Shown: one piece after another, positions 22,240-35,089 of the stretch | Position numbering within the stretch: the stretch's first letter is position 1 | Layout: each line of letters begins with the position of its first letter | Assembly (NCBI GenBank): GCA_949752795.1 | Contig: OX457060.1 | Span: forward strand, 1,468,501 to 1,532,500 | Source of the DNA: Hyperoodon ampullatus | Taxonomy: Eukaryota; Chordata; Mammalia; Artiodactyla; Ziphiidae | Direction: 5' to 3' | Length of the DNA: 64,000 nucleotides | Notes under the pieces: model-generated | What the model saw: only the letters and a program-made list of their open reading frames with translations | Told to the model about the DNA's origin: nothing | The model's database searches: none | Position numbers and translations under genes: made by a program

Positions 22240-25200
22240 AGTTCTGTGCTTTAGGAAGAAAACTTACACTTCTAAGGGGGGGAAGGGCCTACAGGGGCCA
22301 GATTGGGGGCAGGAATCCAGCGAGGGATGGCGGATCTCAGTTAAAGCAAGGGCAGTGGCGCTGGGGAGAAGTAGAGAGCAGAGGAGGGTGACAGGACCTA
22401 GTAACTGGTCAGACTCAGAGGAGAGCCCAGGACGCCTCCCTGACACCTGGCTTTGTGACTAGCACACGATGGGGCCATTCCTTAAGCCCAAGCGAACTGG
22501 ACAAGGAGCAAACACCAAGTCATCACTCTGGACTCAGGTCACCCATAAAAGCTTTCTTTAAAATTGTCAGACCAAAGCACAAATACCAGCACTACATTCA
22601 GAAAAAATCATTACATAATGATGGGTAATAATCATTCAACCTCAGGAGCTGAGGATCTGAGCTTATTTTCCATTATTGACGTCACTACGGAACAGCCCTT
22701 TCCTTACCCACATCTAAGCTTCGGGCCCAGAGGTCTTGCAAACCCGTGGACTGTCCCGATGAGCTCGGTTCCACACACCCTGGAAGTTCCACCAGTGCAA
22801 GGTGGCCCTTCACAGTCAGCTAGCAGCACCCACCTGGACCTCACCCATGGCGGCCACTCACTCCACCAGCCTCCCATGGGCCCCAGTCCCCATCTCAGTG
22901 GCAGGTCCCAGGTAAATAGATTTTTGTACATTCAGGTGGCTTCTAGGTAGCTGCAGAGGACGTGAGGCCTCTCTACTCATTCACCAAACACCCAGTGGGG
23001 GCTTACTCTGTGCTAGGCCCAGGCCAGGCCCAGAGTTCATGGTGAGAAGCGGATGTCCTTCTGCCTCACAGCAGCCCTCACCCAGTGGCAGAGCCAGGTT
23101 CAGGTGCAAACACCTCAGAGGCAAGGCAACTTGAGAGGGGGTACCGAGAGGCCAACCAAAAGGCAAGGCCACTCTCTGCTGGGGAACTGCAGAAGCATCC
23201 TGCAGGCGGTGGCATTTGGGCTGGGTCTTGATTGGTGAAGACGAGGCATCAGGGGGACCACATTCCCAGGAGAGGGACCTAAGGGGTCTGGTGATGTGAG
23301 GCTGAGGTGTCCTCTGCACGCAGCTGTCCCTTACCCACATCTCACCATGGCTGCCATGTGAAGCCAGACTCCCAGGGCTTTGGGCTCAGTGCCTATGAGA
23401 GTTCCCGGGCGTGGCTGGTGCCCGGGCCACAGGCTGACAGCTGAGTGGGCTGTGAGACCCCAGACTCCCACTCCGACACTGTCTCGCTCCAGGAAGGACC
23501 CCTCTCCGCCCTGTCACCTCCACTGCGGGTGAGGGTGGAGGTGGAAAGACTACCGTGAGGGCCAGAAAGGGGGCAACATGTGAGGCAGAGAGCAAGAAGT
23601 TCGCTGGAGACTTGGCAGAGGGTGTGCCAAGACCTGGCAGCGTGTGCCCCACCCCTGGGGTGCCCCCCCACAGAGCCACACCCAAACCTTGCCCCACAAT
23701 CTGTGCCCAGCTGCTCACTCAGGTTTGCTGCCCACACCAGCACAGGGGCACTGCTGAATGGTCAGTGGGGTTCCCCCGGCCCTCCTCGGGGTCACAGAGC
23801 TGGGCCCAGGGTGGCAGGCAGGAAAGATGTGGCAGACTTCACTGCCATCTCTAGGCTGCCCTGGCAGGCTGCCCACCTCTCAGACACTTGTGTTTTTAGG
23901 AAAGCAGCCCCCATGCCAGGGAAAGGGTCTCTGCATTCTTGGCCCATAGCTCCATCAGCCTGCCCAGGTCAGAGAAGGTCCGAAGCTGTCACAAGGTGGC
24001 CCCTGGGGCTGAAAAGGCAAATCTGCTTCCCCAGGGCTCAGACCAGCAACCGATTCCTACGATGGGCCCAGCTAACTCGGGTGTCCCATCAGCTCAGTTT
24101 CCAGAACACAGATGGGAAATGCTGGGGAGTGCTGGGAAGGGCCTGCCACGGAGGGGCCCAGCCCTCATCCTGATGCTGGGAAGGAGGCCAGTCCCTTCCT
24201 GGTCCAGTGTCCCTGCTCTGCAGGGGCCTGGGGAGATGGCTCCACCAGTCCCATGCACCTCCCTGCCTACAAAGCCCCCCATTCCTGGCCTGGCCATGAG
24301 GTGCACAGCCCCTAGGCCCTGTGGAGACACCAGCTTCATCTGTCTGATCCTTGTTTCCTTTTGTTCTATTTTCACAGACCAGAAAACCCAGCCCTGCCCT
24401 CCTGCAAGGTGGAGAAGCATGGGGGGCTGGACGCCGGGCTCCGGCTGCACACCCCACCCTGCCACCTCATGCTCAGAAGAGCTGCTGCAGAATAGGGCTC
24501 TGTCAGCTCCTACCTGAGCCCTGAGGGGCCAGCTGGCTCACCCACCATAGGCTAAATGAGGAAACACGTGAAAATCCCATTTCAAACCATCCCCCCAAAG
24601 ACTCAGGCAGTAATTAAGAAATATGCAAAGCTATTAATTGGACACTTTAATTAAGTGTGTTAATTCCCTCTGCCAGAGGATGCTCAGTCACCTGGGCCTC
24701 ACCGGGGAACCCAGGGAAGACAGAACAGAGGAGGGAGGAGGGGGGAAGAGCGGAAGGAGGGGTCGCAGGACAGTGGTCGGGGCTGGTCCGGCCCAGGCCC
24801 TTCCTCCTGCTCCAGCTGGGAGCCTGGTCCATCCCCGACGCTCTCGCCTCCCCTGTCCGCCTCCAACTGTCCGCATCTGCTCTGAGCCCAGTGATGCCAG
24901 GAAAGCTGGCCCTGGGTCAGTGGCTGTGGGGTGTCATCCACTCCCTCCCCCCACCAACATATATCTCACCTCTGCCACTCACTGAGCTAAGAGGTCATTA
25001 TTCCAATGAGGTCAGGCTAGATGGTCTTTAAGGGCTGCTTCCAGTTTGAGGTGAGTGACAATGCTTACCAAGCCTGAAATGCAGCTGGATAAAAGGACCA
25101 AGGGAGGGGCTCATTTCCAGCTGTGGGTGGAGTCCCTCTGACCCTTGGGTCCCGCTAACCTTCAAACATTTCATCCCATTCCCACTCCCACCCCCACCAG

Positions 25201-25560
25201 CCTGGAGCCCTGAGAGCCCAAGAAGGGTCTGTGCTCCGCTGTCTGCTCTGGTGGGAGGGCGGAGGGGCACAGAGGCCAGGGAGGGTGCACCAGTCTGGGC
25301 GCTGGCATGACTGCTGTGCACAGGAGTGCTTGCACTCATCTGACAGCCTGGGTTAACCCTCTCCTTTTTTCCCCCACAAAAGGATCACTGGTGACTGTAT
25401 TATTTAAAATAATATCAGGATACAGTAGCTACCAATCAATAACAATAGTGGATAGCTGCCCAATTCGTCTGAATGCCCCTACTGTGTTGGGGAGGTCTAA
25501 AGCCACCCTCCCCAATGCAAGAGCCTCCCTTGCAGCTCTGTTGTAGGCATCCTACATAGA
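22240..25560. other. Single-copy intron 1 DNA
   Basis: Mostly unique sequence with no recognised gene. A MIR/L2 scrap lies at about 22975-23130. A short AT-rich motif cluster at 24611-24665 stands out and is listed separately. Confidence 0.5.
24611..24665. promoter_or_regulatory. Homeobox/POU-like motif cluster
   Basis: TAATTA (24611), ATGCAAAG (24623, one base off the octamer), ATTAATTG (24633), inverted ACACTT/AAGTGT arms around TAATT (24642-24658) and TTAATT (24660) are packed into 55 bp of otherwise GC-moderate intron. Enhancer function is a guess from motif density. Confidence 0.3.
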
Positions 25561-26214
25561 CTTCTCCCATCAGATGCTCACGTGAGACTCACCAGAAATG
25601 ACTGACATGAATCTAGTGAGGTGTGGGATGTCCCTGGATTCTGATGTGGGTTTCAACATCAGCCTTTGACAGTACCCAGCAGAGGGACTGTGTCTCCCCC
25701 TGGACCAGTCCTGGTGTGACTCAGGCTGCTGCTCCAAGCCTGGTTCTCTGACTCTGACCCTCCCAGAGACTCTGTGCTCCCCAGTCATTGCTCTGATACA
25801 CTGTCTGCTTGAATCAGCTGGAGAGTGAGAGTAGACTTCTCTTATTTGCAACTAAGAATTTTGAGAGGGATATAAGGGAAAGGATAAATAAGCTAAAAAG
25901 AGAAGGCTGGAGAAAAAGTTTGTTCACAGACATACATCTTAAAATACATTATCCGATCATTAAAGTCAGACTAAGAAACTGCCTGAGCTCTCTGGAGGTC
26001 AGAGCAAAAAAAAAAAAAGCTAACGTGATCAACTGTACAATTCTCAGTATTCATAAGACAAGACCAAACTAGTTGTTAATGATGAGCTTGTAATAAGAGC
26101 TGGACAGCAGAAAGTTCTTGCAAAGAGTCCAGAGTGCAGAAATCATGCAGCAAATTTACGTTTATATAATTAATTGTATGAACATCACAGATGAAAATCA
26201 AGAATACTAACTAG

Positions 26215-26432
26215 GGCTTCCCTGGTGGCACAGTGGTTGAGAGTCCGCCTGCCGATGCAGGGGACACGGGTTGGTGCCCCAGTCCAGGAAGATCCCCCAT
26301 GCCGCGGAGCAGCTGGGTCTGTGAGCCATGGCCGCTGAGCCTGCACATCCGGAGCCTGTGCTCCGCAACGGGAGAGGCCACAACAGTGAGAGGCCCGCAT
26401 ACCACAAAAAAAAAAAAAAAAAAAAAAAAAAA
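26215..26432 (+). mobile_element. CHR-type tRNA-derived SINE (short form), young insertion
   Basis: The element starts ggcttccctggtgg, carries the tRNA-like B box and ends in an A tail of about 27 bases. It is bracketed by the perfect 14-bp direct repeat agaatactaactag (26201-26214 and 26433-26446). Confidence 0.95.
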
Positions 26433-26791
26433 AGAATACTAACTAGACCAGACAGCACTCCTGTCCAAGCCAATGTTCTCACTCATGGGCCCAGACCAGT
26501 GTCCCCTATAAATAAATGATTAAATGAAAAAACAAAGACCCAAGATGTTAGCGTCCGGTCATCAGATTTATCTTCTCACTGGAAACAATCAAAAGACAGA
26601 CAAAATATATGAAACGATGATTTTCAAGACAGTACATAAAGGCAGTAAAGGACAGCAAACCCTGAGAGACATGAAGCAAATCAAGTGAGCCCCCCAACTG
26701 CCCCCAAATTGTTGCCTTGAGAAAACTTCAGGACATGGCACAGGGAATGGGGAGATAGAGCTGAGAGTCTGGAGAAAACAAGGCAGCTGAA

Positions 26792-26831
26792 GTTCACAAG
26801 AGAGGAAAGAGGTTCACAAGAGAGGAAAGAG
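26792..26831 (+). repeat. Perfect 2 x 20-bp tandem repeat
   Basis: gttcacaagagaggaaagag occurs at 26792 and 26812, followed by a partial third copy (gtgcacagagag). Confidence 0.9.
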
Positions 26832-27169
26832 GTGCACAGAGAGAGAGAGAACACCAGAGGTCTGCGAAGTGGCTCCCTTAAGTCTTCAGCTGAGGACTGA
26901 TCAGCAAAGGTGTGTAAAGAAACTGCTCAAGACTTGGGAAAGAACCACCCAAATGGATTAAAAAGGAAACGGCACCTGGCATCTACATAGGCCTGGGATA
27001 GTGCCTGTTCCTACCAGCCAGAGTGAAAAGCGTCCTCATTCATGGGACACTGGGGAGAGAACTCTGAAGGGCTGTGCCTCAAGAGTGGGAAATAATTAGC
27101 CCCAGACTGAGCACCACTCCAGTCCCAGCTAACAAATCCTAAGAATTTATAGGAATACAAAAACCATCC

Positions 27170-28230
27170 AATACACAACGTGACAAAATTCACAATGTCT
27201 AGCATCTAATAAAAGATTACCAGGCACGAAAAGAAGCAATAAAATAAATACTTAATAAGGAGAAAAAAATCAGTCAAAACTGACACAAATGTTAGAATTA
27301 GCAAACAAAAATATTAAAAAAACAATTATTATGACTGCATTTCATATGTTCAAAAAGTTAAACAGAGATGTGGAAGATATTTAAAAAGACACAAATCATC
27401 CTTCTAGAAGTAAAAACTACAATGTGGGAAACGAAAAATACACTAGATGGGTTAAAAACAGATTAATCCCAGATTAAATGCAGAAGAAAAGATCAATGAA
27501 CTTGAAGACAGAGTAATATCTAAAATAAAACACAGAGTAAAAAGAATAGAAATAAATTACTGGAACACTAGTGAGCCGCAGGATGACATCAAGTAGACTA
27601 ACATACATGTATTTGGAGTCCTCGAAGGATTTGAAGAAAGTTTTGCTGAAAATATTACAAATTTGAGAGAAAATGTAAACCACAGATCCAAAAAGTTCAA
27701 CAAACCCCAAGCAAAGGAAACATAAAAGACACCACACAGAGGCACATCATAATCAAATTGCACCAAATCAGTGATAAAGAGAAAATCATAAAAGTAGCCA
27801 GGGAAAAATGACACTATATACAGGGAAACAAAGATAAAGACAGCAACTTCTCCTCAGAAACAATGCAAGCAAGAAGACAATGGAGCAATATCTGTAAGGT
27901 CCTGAAAGAAAAACTTATCAACTTAGAATTCTGTAACTTTCAGATATATACTATATAACATCTTTCAAAAATAAGGATGAAATAAAAACTTTTTCAAATA
28001 TTCAAAAGCTGACAGAATTCATCAGCAGCAGATCTGTACAGGTAGTACTCCAGGAAAAAGTGAAATGACACCAGATGGAAATGTGGGTCCACCTAAAGCA
28101 ATAGTGAACACAGGGAATGGTCACTACATGGTAAAATGTGTAAGATTTCTTTTGTATCACTGAAATCTCTTTAAAAGATAACTGACTGTTTAAACAGAAA
28201 TAACAAGAATATATTGGATCACAGGCCTAA
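27170..28230 (+). mobile_element. Old L1/HAL1 ORF1-region relic
   Basis: The order of segments 'ttagaattagcaaacaaaaa', 'gaaaagatcaatgaacttga', 'tggagtcctcgaagg', 'caaaccccaagcaaagg', 'acaatgcaagcaagaagaca' and 'gcagatctgtacagg' follows an L1 ORF1 consensus. The frame is broken throughout. Confidence 0.7.
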
Positions 28231-28254
28231 GAAAACATAGAATAAAAATCTTTG

Positions 28255-28470
28255 TTACCTTGTCAGAAACCATGTAAACCAGAAGAAAATGAAGTGACAT
28301 CTCTGAAATACTGAAAGAAAAATATTGTCAACATAGAATTTTATACCCAGCAAAAATACTTCAAAAATGGAGTTGATATAAAGAAGTCAGATGCCAAGAC
28401 AATTTCTTGCTAGCAGATCTAGAACACAAGAAAGGAAGTTCTTTGGGCAGAAGGAGCAAGACACCTACAC
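28255..28470 (+). mobile_element. Second L1 ORF1 3' fragment
   Basis: 'aaaccatgtaaaccagaaga', 'ttttatacccagcaaaaata' and 'aggaagttctttgggcagaa' repeat, less well preserved, the ORF1 C-terminal region already present at 27850-28080. This implies two separate insertions or a duplication. Confidence 0.6.
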
Positions 28471-28494
28471 ACTCACGCTTACATCACACATGGT

Positions 28495-28690
28495 CAGCAC
28501 ACACAACTGACAGGCCTGGATTTTAATCTTGGTTCTGCCACTTATTTGCTGTGTGATCTTGCGTTAGTTACTATACTCTCTGAGGCTCAGCATCCTCATT
28601 TGTACAATGGAGGCAGAAGTGCCCACCTCACAGAAGTGCTATGAATCCCACAAGAGCAGTAAAATGTTAACATTCTGGGTGGAAGGCATG
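28495..28690 (+). repeat. MIR SINE, well preserved
   Basis: 'ttggttctgccacttatttg', 'ctgtgtgatcttgcgttag' and 'cctcatttgtacaatggagg' match sense MIR across its core and 3' half. Confidence 0.85.
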
Positions 28691-29087
28691 TGAGAAGTCT
28701 TCATACTAGTCTTACAACTTTCTATAAGCCTAAACTTATGTCAAAATAAAAAGTTAAAGGAGAAAACGAAATATGATGATTTTTAAAATTATGCACACAC
28801 ATACATATGTGCATTATATCTCTGTCTCAGATTCTGCACACATTCAGGAAATGGCTTGTTCTGATTAAACACTGTGGTCAATGTGAAATTTTCCTAAGGA
28901 AATAGAATATAACTGTACTTGGCATCAACAGTCTTCACCAAGAACAGGGACCTAGCTGGGCACTGGGGAACTGCTGTGAGCCCTTCTAACCACAGGCCAG
29001 GAGATGGAGTAAGCCTGGACAGGACAGCTCGGTGGGCAGAACCCTGGCATAACCACCATGTGCTCATGCTCACTTAGATGCATGCAA

Positions 29088-29106
29088 ACACACACACACA
29101 CACACA

Positions 29107-29142
<36 letters not shown>
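29088..29142 (+). repeat. Compound (CA)n(CT)n microsatellite
   Basis: About 11 CA units run directly into about 16 CT units with no interruption. Confidence 0.95.
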
Positions 29143-29144
<2 letters not shown>

Positions 29145-29148
<4 letters not shown>

Positions 29149-31115
29149 CAGGCACCAGAAGCCCTGGTGTGTGGGGAAACTCTCTAGTACCCCTGGTGTC
29201 TTAGCTACGAAACTGAGAACCTCATCAAGGATGACGTCTTCAGGATTTCTTGAAAACCACCAGAGCCTGAGCACACAGCTCATGTGGGCTGCAGAGTTCC
29301 TCCCCACCATGGCCAGCTCACCCACTGTCTGGACCCTCTCTACATCACTGAGTCATCCTGAACACTCTTCTCAGCTTCAAAGAGGTGCTGGGTCTCCCCT
29401 CCAGGTCCCAACAGCAGTAGCAGCACCTGCTAGCTTTGAGTGCTAGCCACTCTCCACCCCCAGCTAGAACAGGAGACCCGCCTGCAGTGCACACACTCTG
29501 GCTTGGCTTCCCTGGACAACCAGACCTGGATGGGCAGGATGCACTCCATTCCAATTGGCTTGAGGCTCAGCCCAACTCTAGTCCGACCCTACGCTGGCCA
29601 ATCATGTCACATGTCTGAGTAGCTGCATGGGTGCTGTGAAGAATTCATCCATAGTGAAGATATGTATGTTTGAGAGAAGGAAGAAACACATGCTGAATTC
29701 CCACCACCAGCTGATCTTTTGACAAGGCTGGTGTTAATGCAATTTTGTAGTTTATTAAACTGAGAGGAACTCTTGATTCATCCACAGCATGGAGGTTGGC
29801 AAATTAATATACGTACATGCTCACATTTATACTTCTCTTCCTAAGGCAAATTGCTGGTGGCATTGCTATTAAAAGCCTCATTCACTGGGAGAGGACAGTG
29901 GGGCAGTGACAATGCGTAGACAGAGCGCTGAGAGCCATGGCTTGTGTTTTCCAGATTATCAGCTGAGGGCCAGTCAGAGGGGCCTTGTGACAGTGGACCC
30001 ACAGCCCCCATCCAAGGGGGCCCAGCTGTTGCCTGGCCATGAGATCAACCTCGCCCGGTCAGGTGGAAGGTGGCCTCAAGGTCACAGGCTGCTGGACGCA
30101 TGGCATCCTTCAGAGGAACCCTGGGCTGGCGCTGACCAAGGGTGCTGACTCCAAGGCCTCCCCGAGCACAGGGAGCTGCTCCCGGCACTTGTAGGGGCCC
30201 AGCGCCCCCTCCTGTCCCTGCATACCCTCACACAGCCTGCTCACTCTGTGCACCTTGCTGCTTTGCCAAAGAGGAAATGGGCACAATCCCAGCCCCTGCA
30301 CGTCCAGAGCCAGCTGGTGAGGGAAGAGTGGATGTGGAGACCTCCCCATTCAGTCAACAGAAAGAAGACCCCTACTGCCCTCAGGATGGGCTCAAGGGCA
30401 CCGGCTCAAGATTCACCTGGGGAGTAGGGATGGCCTTCCAGGTGATGTTTAGAGACGAGGACCACTGTTTCGGGGGTGGAAGATGCACTCTAGATCTCCA
30501 GACCCCTGGGTCTGAGGGTGAGCACAGGACCACCCAGCAGGCAAGGAGGATTCTTTGCCTCCAGCCCTTGTGGACCAGAGATGACTGCTGGCCAGGCACT
30601 GGGGTGGCCGGAGGGCCAGGCTGGGGAACAAGGAACTGGGCGTATATCCAGGTCTGCCCCTGGACTTGGATGCCTGGGTATCAAGAAGATGTATCCAGGC
30701 TCACTTGTCCCATCCCACAAGCTCCGGGTCCTTAAGGAGCCCTTCTCCAAAGCAGCACCACAGAGGGTGTGAGCCATCGAGGACTCTGGAACTAATTTTG
30801 TCCAAGCCTCTCACTAAGCTAGGAGATGTGAGGTCAGAGAAGAGGGGTCGCTGGCCCAGGATCACATGGCCCCAGGGTCACGGCCAGATAGTAACTCCTG
30901 GTGCACAGCCAAGAGCTCCACTTCAGAGGTTTGCCTGAACCCATCAGGCTTACAGAAGTATGCCCAGGACAGGAAGATCATGCCTCCTGAAGCCACAGTG
31001 GAAACACACAACACGGGAGGAGCAGCAGAGATTAAAACTCACTAAGGCCCTGAGGCCTGGCTTCTAGAAGGATCACAGATCAGAGTGGCCTCAGAATACC
31101 AAGTTATGGCAAGAA
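29145..31115. other. Single-copy intron 1 DNA with a MIR scrap
   Basis: No gene recognised. A degenerate antisense MIR core (gcccaggatcacatggcccc) lies at about 30815-30905. Confidence 0.5.
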
Positions 31116-31119
31116 GTCA

Positions 31120-31250
31120 CCTAGAGATCATCAGATCCAGTCCTTCACGTAACAGAGGAAAAATTGGAGGCCCAGGAAGCAGGAGGGTTTGCTCAAAGCT
31201 GCACGAAGGGAGAGCAGAAGCAGGGCAGGAACCAGGACCCGACTCCCGGG
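31120..31250 (-). repeat. MIR SINE
   Basis: 'gagatcatcagatccagtcc' and 'ggaggcccaggaagcaggag' then 'cagggcaggaaccaggaccc' fit an antisense MIR. Confidence 0.5.
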
Positions 31251-31404
31251 GCCTCCCCAGAGCAGGACCTCCCTCCTCCCATGGCCCCAGCCAGCTGCTA
31301 AACCAGGAGCAGGTCATAGTCTCTCATGGAAGCTCCAACTCCTTGTCTGCAAAAGTAGGACATCTCTAAGGTGTGTCTTCCCTGGAAAAATCTTCACCCC
31401 ATCT

Positions 31405-31925
31405 GTACTGGTTATTTGTTGCTGTGTAACAAATACCACAAAGTTAGTGGATCAAAACAACATACATTTATTATATCACATTCCCCTGGGGCAGGAGTCT
31501 GGGCACGGTTTTCCTGGGACCTCTGTTCACAGTCTCACAAGGTTACAATCATGGCATTGGCTGGGCTACATTTCTTTCTGGAGCTCGGGGTCCTTTTTCA
31601 AGCTCCTGTCTGTGGTGGCTGACCATATTCAGTCCCTCGTGGCTGGAGGACTGAGTCTCCATCTTCTTGGGGGCTACCGGCCAGGGGCTGCTTTTCCCCT
31701 AGAGGCCACCCACAGTCCCTCACCACATGACCCCTCACTGCCCTCTCACCACATGGCAGCTCACGCCTTCAAGGCCAGCAGAGGAGTCTTTTAGAGAAAC
31801 AATCATGGGAGTGACAGCCCATCATCTTGGCCATACCATATTGGCTAGAAGCAAGTGTCGGGTCCCGTCTGCATTCAAGGGGACGGGACTAGGCAAGGAG
31901 GTGACTCATTCAGGGTCACCTTCGG
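31405..31925 (-). repeat. Ancient LTR-like repeat (MaLR/MLT type, antisense)
   Basis: 'tatttgttgctgtgtaacaa' and 'caaaacaacatacatttatt' at the left and 'tagaagcaagtgtcgggtcc' and 'attcaaggggacgggac' at the right follow a known old LTR in reverse orientation. The exact family is uncertain. Confidence 0.5.
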
Positions 31926-31929
31926 TCGT

Positions 31930-34490
31930 ATCTGCTAAACCACCTCACGTTCCTAACAGGTGCCCCCTCCACTCTTCCCGCAGCCCCCGCCTCCTCTCCT
32001 GCGGCGGTGCTAGTGGCTGGTCACCTGCAGCAGAACCTCGCAGGTCTCTCTGTTTAGGACTGAAGCCCCCAGTTGCCCTGCACAGAGGCTGTGGTGGGCA
32101 GGGGCTGTGACTACCTCACCATACATTTCCCACAGCACTTCCAGCCCCCCGAGGTGAGGTGGACAGATGAGTGGACATTGCTGTCCAGACCAGAACTCTG
32201 GCTTAGATGACCCCTTGGCTGCATGATGGAGAAAGGGGAGGAGCTGGCTCTTCTGGCCCAACACCTGGGGTTCTGCCCTCTTCTGATGCAGGTGGGAGAG
32301 AACCAGGGTGGGTGGGCTGGCAAGACGCCTTTCCAGGCCTGCATTTCACATTCTGACGTGGGCAGCAGCCGGCAGTGCTTTGGCTGGATGTGGGGGAGTG
32401 ATGGATGAGAATCAGGGGAGAATTTCCGGATCCTGGTGCTACAGTAGGATCTGCTAATATCCCTAAAATAAGTGGCTAATCTGAGAGTGGCTTTTTTTTC
32501 CCTAAAAATAAACCCTTCTCAGCGGTGCTCTCTACACAGAGAAGAGCAGAACCAAATAACCTCCTGGCCCCGAGGCTTGACCCTACTTGCAGCAGCCCAG
32601 TCTGGGAACGGCAGGGTCCCAGTGGGGCAGCGCCAGCTGGCCTTGGGGAGGGAGAGACGAGGCTCAGTCTGCTCACGGGAGCCCGGCGTCGCAGCACTGG
32701 GGCCGTGGAGCTGAAGAGCGCCCTCCCTAACCCCCCGGGCCCGAGGCGAGAGCCCTTCTCACCACTCCTGCTCTGCCTGGCCGAGGGTCGTCGGCCTCCT
32801 CACAGCAGCAGCCCCCACCCCTCAGCTCATCCTCCACATGCAAACAGAATTAGTCCCGTCACTCCTGTGCCCCAACAGGAATCAATGCCTCTACAGGACC
32901 CTTTCATTCTATTCGGTCGGGGCCCCGGGACGGACAGCCCCACTGCCTAGAGCCTCATGCCACCCGGGCTTTCCCAGGGCCGCAGCACGTGGCGGCCAGC
33001 AGGCCCGTGAAGGTGCGCTCCGGCACCTGTGTCTGGTGGGGGCCCTCCCCTCGGTGCCTCCGTGGCCCTCTCTTCCCTGCACTTCCCGACTCCCCCAGTC
33101 TCCTTCACCGGATGGGGAAATACACAAGACATGTGCGTGTGAATGCTTCCCTTTATCTTCTTCAGTCTGTGTGATGTCCATTCCCTGCTCGTCAACAGGG
33201 TCAGAACAGAACAGTTTCTCTACCTCTGTCGGCATCCGCACGCCGCCCCCAGAGGGACCTGACGCCCGTGTGGAAGTCACACCCGCAGCTCCGCAGTCCC
33301 GAACCAGGGACGTGTCTCCTGGTCCTGCTTCTGCCCCGGGATGGGGGCAACGGGGGTACCCAGCGGGGTTTCGAGCAGGTCAAAGCTGGGCCGAGCTGCT
33401 TGCGGCCAGCTTCCAGGCCGTTTCCTCTAGGCCAGCAACTCTGGGCAGGGGTGACACCTCTGCTGAGCACCAACCGAGGGCACAGGTCTCCTTACCCACT
33501 CTGACCTCACAGGCCATTAACGTGGCCCTGCCCACAGGGGCCACTGAACCGTGCTGTGACCACTGACGATGCATGATTAGGATATTCTCCCCCTACTAGC
33601 TACACCGGCAAAGGAATCCCCAGGTGGGGCTCAGTAACCTCCATGGGCGGAAGACATGAGGGGCAGGGAGCAGAGGTAACCAGGGCCTTGGAGGGTGGCG
33701 TTTCAGGCCTTGAGGACAGACCATCAGACTGTGAGCGGCCCCGCGGGTGGGGGCCGGGTTCAGGAAGGCAGCTCCCTGTCTCCATGCCAGCTCCCTGGCT
33801 CCCACCCTTTGCCTTTTGCACAGCCAGCTTAGGAGTAGGTTTCTGCCTCCAAGGCGGTGGCGGGGGGAGCTCTTCCCCACACAGTCCTCCCTCAAGTCCT
33901 CAGGGACGCCTGAGCTGGTTGGGAAGCTGGAAGCTGGCAGACAAGAGCAAGGGAATCTACGGAAGAAAGCAAAGGAAGGGAGTCAGGTGTCCGCTGGAAG
34001 AGAAGCCCGGCAAGACAGGCAGTGGCAGGAGGCTGCACAGAGGCAGGAGCTCGCACACCCAGCGGCCCGCTCCTCCCCAGGTGTTCACCTGCCCTGAGCA
34101 GCTGGCAGACGGGAAGAGTCTGGAAGGGCTGCCAGCAGTCCCGGAGCACCCAGGGCACTGTGGAGGCTGGAAGGGCAGAGGAGCTTAAGGCAGCCAGTTT
34201 GGGTACAGCTGGGGACAGTGTGGTCTTGCAGAGAAGGACAAAAGTCCCTCCTCTACAACCCTTCATTGTTCCTGAGTCCTCGGTCAACAGAGAAAGAATC
34301 AAGAAAATATACATCCCCAGCAGAGGTGGGCTGGAAGGGCTGGAAGGAAGCTCGAGCTGATACCTGTCACAAGGCCTCCTCTAAAATCCATCCTCTGAAT
34401 GTTCATGTTCCCAGCCGGCCTGGTTCAGGCCACGTGGATCTCCTGCCTGCAAGTGGGCCATAGCCTTGTCTTCTAACCCATAAGCATGTC
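31930..34490. other. GC-rich single-copy intron 1 DNA
   Basis: No gene recognised. 32570-33560 is GC-rich with moderate CpG and has a 242-codon open frame on the plus strand that resembles no known protein. It is judged non-coding. Confidence 0.45.
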
Positions 34491-34499
34491 CCTCCTTGG

Positions 34500-34805
34500 T
34501 GGAAGCCCCCCACTGGGTCCCGGCTGCCTGCAGGGAAGACCCAGACTCCTGCGTGTGGCCTGACCCTGCTTCCCCAGGTGCAACTCCTCCCACCACGTTC
34601 CCCCAACCACGCCAGAGCCCAGCCACGTGAAGGATACCCAATTCCCTGGGAGGCCCATGCCCATCACAGCCCTCAGCCTTGGCACAGGTGGGCACTCTGC
34701 TCATGACGCCTCCCTCACCTGCCAGTGAATTCCTGCTCACTGTGCACCACCTCCTCTGGGAAGCCTCCCTTGATTCCCCAGCAGACCACACCCACAGCCT
34801 TGCTT
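34500..34805 (+). repeat. L2 LINE 3' fragment
   Basis: 'cctgctcactgtgcaccacc' with 'tctgggaagcctcccttgat' matches the L2 3' region. Confidence 0.6.
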
Positions 34806-35089
34806 GTGTAGTTAATACTCACATCAACACTGGCTGAGGCTTATGATCCACCTACCTCGGTCCAAGAACTGTCCCGCTCACAACACCGCAGACCCTCCAG
34901 CCTGCAGTCCCTGGGCCGTGTCCTCAGGGAGGGACAGTGGCAGTGAACTTGAGGCGCTCTGCTTCTGAGCAGCTGCGGGGCCACAGGGGGTCAGGGCGAG
35001 TCTGTCCCCCTCCCTGCCAGGCCAGGCAGCAGGGAAAACACCGGCCAGTGAGTCAGCGACCCGGGGGTCCTTCCCAGCTCAGCAGTAGC

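Noticed and set aside
32925..32945. Half of an RE1/NRSF-like site (ggacagcccc)
   Set aside because: The left half-site (AGCACC) is missing, so it does not meet the RE1 consensus.
32838..33566. 242-codon open frame on the plus strand
   Set aside because: Low-complexity, GC-driven sequence with no domain, no splice-consistent boundaries and nothing recognisable; antisense frames of similar quality overlap it.
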